A DNA stretch of 9,218 bases from positions 1-9,218 of the forward strand of contig JAAGZM010000313.1 in assembly GCA_024206355.1 (NCBI GenBank). Reading direction: 5' to 3'. Made by a program: the position numbers and the translations under genes. Of the stretch, positions 6,701 to 9,218 are shown piece by piece; positions within the stretch are counted from its first letter, which is position 1, and every line of letters begins with the position of its first letter. Below the pieces are notes generated by a model, which did not search any database, had not been told where the DNA came from, and worked only from the letters and a program-made list of their open reading frames with translations. The DNA is from Gammaproteobacteria bacterium (GTDB lineage Bacteria > Pseudomonadota > Gammaproteobacteria > Enterobacterales > GCA-2746155).

Positions 6701-9082
6701 TTAATCGCCGTATGGAATCCAAATATTTTTTACTTCGCATGCTTCACGAAGAACCTGTTTTTCATTGCCTTGTTCGAACCAGTTTCGAGCTTTACCATAG
6801 TTCACCCACGTTCGTTTTAGATTTGTTGCAGAGGCTAATTCAACCATCTTACACCCATCATAACTACCATGATACCAAATACTTTCTACCTGATAATGTT
6901 CAGCTAAAACTTTTACTAAACTGTCCCGATCACCAGTAATAATATTAACGACTCCAGCTGGAATATCAGAAGTTTCTAGTACCTGATAGAAGTCTGTTGC
7001 TATTAAAGGTGTATCTTCAGATGGTATAATGACAACGCGATTTCCCATAGCTATTGCTGGTGCAAGCAAGGAAATAAATGACAATAGCGGACTAACATTC
7101 GGACAACCAATACCAATGATACCAATAGGCTCATTCATTGCTAAAGCAACGCCTTTCAGTGGTGGCTGGTGAACAGCTCCATCATACTTATCAGCCCAAG
7201 CCGCATAAGTAAATAATCGTTGGATCGACAATTCAAATTCTTGATCAGCTTCAGCAAAAGAAACACCGGATATTGCAGATAATCGTTTGCAAAATTCATC
7301 TTTTCGATAACTTAGATTTTCTGCTAGATAATAAAGTATTTGTGCACGATGGTGTCCATTGGTGTTACTCCATGCTGAGGCTTTAAAGGCAGCTTCAACA
7401 GCATTCCTGATATCCTTACGAGTACCTTCAGCAACGCGACCACACACAGTTCCATCGGCTAGTTTGACCGTTACTGTATTACCATTATCGGGGCGTACCT
7501 GTTTACCATTGATGTAATGTTTAGCGGTACGATCAATGCTAGGCAGTAATGATTGTTCACATTGATGTAATTCAGATCCTTGAGAATCTTTTATAGGAGG
7601 AGTAGCAGCATCATTTACAATAGGCGTTAAATATTCATACATGCCTTCTGCGCCACCTTCTCGTCCCATACCTGACTCACGATAACCACCAAAACCACAG
7701 GCAGCATCAAATTGATTAGTTGTATTAATCCAAATCACGCCTGCTTTAATTTGTGGAGCTAGATCTAGAGCACGGTTAATATTCTCTGACCAAACACTGG
7801 CAGCTAAACCATATTTCGTATTATTCGCAAGTTGAATTGCTTCACCCTGATCACGGAAACTCATGACACTTAAAACTGGGCCAAATATTTCAACATTGGC
7901 GGCAACATTGCTGGTTTCTACATCACACAACAATGTTGGTTGATGGAAATATCCTAAGTCTGGGTAACTTAGATTGGGCTGCCAAAGTGTTGCGCCTTCA
8001 TCAACACTTTGCTTGACAATTGACTCAATGCGAGCCCGTTGTGATGGATCGATAATCGCACCGATATCAGTATTTTTATCGAGTGGATCACCGATTATTA
8101 GCTTAGCCATTCTTTGCTTTATCTTTTCAATGAAAGATTCTGCAATTCCTTCCTGCACAAGTAGTCGAGAACCTGCACAACAAACTTGGCCTTGGTTAAA
8201 CCAAATGGCATCAACAACACCTTCTACTGCACTATCTAGATCAGCATCATCAAAAACAATAAATGGTGATTTACCGCCCAGCTCAAGTGTTAATTTTTTA
8301 CCAGATCCAGCTGTTTTCTCACGGATCATACGACCAACTTTTGTCGAGCCAGTAAAGGCAATTTTATTGATCTCTGGATGATTGACTAACATCTCACCCA
8401 CACGACCATCACCAGTAACCACGTTCACTACACCTTTTGGCAAACCTGCTTCTTCAAATATTTCAGCTAGCATTAACGCTGACAAGCTAGTGTACTCAGC
8501 AGGTTTAATGATCACACAGTTTCCTGCAGCAAGTGCGGGAGCAATTTTCCAAGCAGCCATTAACAAAGGAAAATTCCAAGGAATAATTTGTCCAATAACG
8601 CCAACTGGCTTATAGCCTTGGTATTCAGAATCAACTAATTGAGCCCATCCTGCATGATGATAAAAGTGCCGAATAACTATAGGGATATCAACATCACGCG
8701 ATTCTCTGATTGGCTTACCATTATCCATAGATTCCAAAACAGCTAACTGTCTTGAGCGCTTTTGTATTAATCGAGCAATTGCATACAAATAGCGAGCACG
8801 ACCGTGTCCACCTAATGCTTGCCATTTTGGTTGTGCTTTGTGAGCTGATGCAATTGCAAGTTCGACATCGTCACTATCTGCTTGGGTAACTTTACCTAAT
8901 AAAGTTTCATTGGCAGGATTAATACTGTCAAAGAAATCCGCAGTTTTTGATTGTTGCCACTGACCGTTTATAAATAAGTTAAATCCGTCTTGATTTTGCT
9001 CTAACCAAGATCCAACAGAATCATTACTTTCAGGTGCTGGTCCATAATTCATATTTTTGTATATCTCTACTATGTTGTTCAT
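6701..9082 (-). CDS. Two-domain ALDH16-type aldehyde dehydrogenase
   Basis: A 793-aa protein with two tandem ALDH domains, against about 500 aa for ordinary ALDHs. It fits the bacterial ALDH16 family, including the near-N-terminal MNYGPAPES motif (11-19). Domain 1 (about 35-490) has a full active site: N170 (PWN), K193 (IIKPAE), general base E267 (LELGG), nucleophile C301 (GQVCCAGSR) and E398 (EIFGPV). Domain 2 (about 520-793) is degenerate and short. It aligns to the cofactor-fold half (PNVSP at 661-665, IIPSED at 685-690, HGS at 738-740), but the Lys is replaced by Ile and there is no catalytic Glu or Cys segment. Such pseudo-domains are known in ALDH16. As first gene of a deo-type operon it likely oxidises acetaldehyde from deoxyribose-5-phosphate cleavage to acetate with NAD(P)+; that substrate is inferred. 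The start is supported by GAGG 8 bases upstream. Confidence 0.93.
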   Translation of the reverse strand: MNNIVEIYKNMNYGPAPESNDSVGSWLEQNQDGFNLFINGQWQQSKTADFFDSINPANETLLGKVTQADSDDVELAIASAHKAQPKWQALGGHGRARYLYAIARLIQKRSRQLAVLESMDNGKPIRESRDVDIPIVIRHFYHHAGWAQLVDSEYQGYKPVGVIGQIIPWNFPLLMAAWKIAPALAAGNCVIIKPAEYTSLSALMLAEIFEEAGLPKGVVNVVTGDGRVGEMLVNHPEINKIAFTGSTKVGRMIREKTAGSGKKLTLELGGKSPFIVFDDADLDSAVEGVVDAIWFNQGQVCCAGSRLLVQEGIAESFIEKIKQRMAKLIIGDPLDKNTDIGAIIDPSQRARIESIVKQSVDEGATLWQPNLSYPDLGYFHQPTLLCDVETSNVAANVEIFGPVLSVMSFRDQGEAIQLANNTKYGLAASVWSENINRALDLAPQIKAGVIWINTTNQFDAACGFGGYRESGMGREGGAEGMYEYLTPIVNDAATPPIKDSQGSELHQCEQSLLPSIDRTAKHYINGKQVRPDNGNTVTVKLADGTVCGRVAEGTRKDIRNAVEAAFKASAWSNTNGHHRAQILYYLAENLSYRKDEFCKRLSAISGVSFAEADQEFELSIQRLFTYAAWADKYDGAVHQPPLKGVALAMNEPIGIIGIGCPNVSPLLSFISLLAPAIAMGNRVVIIPSEDTPLIATDFYQVLETSDIPAGVVNIITGDRDSLVKVLAEHYQVESIWYHGSYDGCKMVELASATNLKRTWVNYGKARNWFEQGNEKQVLREACEVKNIWIPYGD

Positions 9083-9090
9083 CCTAGAAT

Positions 9091-9094
9091 CCTC
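9091..9094 (-). promoter_or_regulatory. Ribosome binding site of the ALDH gene
   Basis: On the minus strand GAGG lies 8 bases before the ATG at 9082, the best Shine-Dalgarno sequence of the operon. It favours this start over the in-frame Met at residue 11. Confidence 0.65.
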
Positions 9095-9116
9095 AGTTGG
9101 ACGCGTTTGAGTGTGT

Positions 9117-9205
9117 GTTTTTTAGGCTTAGTGGCGCCGACTAAAAAGCCGTTCATAGTCATTCTATGTAAGGCTTTTGCCGTCAAGTCAATAAGTCTAA
9201 AAAAC
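9117..9205. repeat. 89-bp imperfect palindrome upstream of the ALDH operon
   Basis: Two 42-base arms (9117-9158 and 9164-9205) align as an inverted repeat without gaps around a 5-base loop, with 29 of 42 positions complementary. The matches cluster in an outer block (GTTTTTTAGGCTTA against TAAGTCTAAAAAAC, 13 of 14) and an inner block (9144-9178); the middle (about 9136-9143) is unpaired. It fills most of the non-coding region between the ALDH start and the window edge. It could be a terminator plus operon leader, a structured transcript or a small palindromic repetitive element. No second copy is visible in the window. The structure was counted by hand; function is unknown. Confidence 0.6.
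9144..9178. terminator. Possible bidirectional intrinsic terminator (core hairpin)
   Basis: Fifteen-base arms AAAAGCCGTTCATAG and CTATGTAAGGCTTTT pair at 13 of 15 positions around the loop TCATT. Each strand ends the stem in a T run (four Ts on the plus strand, five on the minus strand), the layout of a bidirectional rho-independent terminator. The stem has moderate G+C, so strength is uncertain. On the minus strand it would end transcription of a gene located beyond the right edge, or attenuate the ALDH operon. Confidence 0.45.
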
Positions 9206-9218
9206 GTGCAATCAAATG

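Noticed and set aside
7974..8615. Plus-strand open frames opposite the ALDH gene (7974-8381 and 8382-8615)
   Set aside because: They are antisense to highly conserved ALDH catalytic sequence, show no recognisable domain and no good ribosome binding site.
9161..9191. Minus-strand promoter with TTGACT or TTGACG as -35 and TAGAAT as -10
   Set aside because: The spacing is 19 or 14 bases, outside the favoured 16-18, and the -10 lies inside the strong hairpin. Not enough to call a promoter.
9117..9205. Integron attC site
   Set aside because: The palindrome has GTT at its left end and AAC at its right end, the reverse of the attC order, and there is no integrase or cassette array.

Overview
The window looks like chromosomal DNA from a marine gammaproteobacterium, probably of the Alteromonadales (Colwellia/Thalassotalea-like). 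This placement is inferred from AT-rich sequence, short intergenic gaps and the protein types, not from a search. There are no rRNA, tRNA, CRISPR or recognisable mobile-element genes. Nearly every base is coding, and the only sizeable non-coding stretch is the right edge (9083-9218).

Left part (1-1914, + strand): three tightly packed genes. They are the 3' end of a PhoD-like metallophosphatase, an S1/P1-type zinc nuclease with a signal peptide, and a DUF2608-type HAD phosphatase with a signal peptide. All look like exported phosphoesterases.

Right part (1911-9082, - strand, read from right to left): a six-gene nucleoside/pyrimidine salvage and deoxyribose catabolism operon. The order is a two-domain ALDH16-type aldehyde dehydrogenase, uracil phosphoribosyltransferase (upp), a CNT nucleoside transporter (nupC-like), cytidine deaminase (cdd), a RutR-like TetR regulator, and phosphopentomutase (deoB). 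The regulator and deoB overlap by one base (TGATG), so they are probably translationally coupled.

The two groups converge with no gap: their stop codons overlap within a 4-bp TTAG at 1911-1914. Read together they describe a plausible scavenging route. Exported nuclease and phosphatases would convert DNA/RNA to nucleosides, NupC would import them, and Cdd would deaminate cytidine and deoxycytidine. Unseen phosphorylases would release pentose-1-phosphate for DeoB and uracil for Upp. An unseen DeoC would split deoxyribose-5-phosphate, and the ALDH could oxidise the acetaldehyde. DeoC, DeoA/Udp and DeoD are not in the window; the expected place for them is beyond the right edge.

The most notable non-coding structure is an 89-bp imperfect palindrome (9117-9205) upstream of the ALDH gene. 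Its 35-bp core is a strong hairpin flanked by A and T runs on both strands, and it could be a bidirectional terminator. A smaller perfect hairpin sits over the cdd stop codon. Nothing in the window proves a wholly new system. The best candidates for a second look are the paired export/salvage locus, the ALDH16 enzyme in a deo operon, a Leu in place of the conserved N-terminal Trp of the nuclease, and the palindrome.
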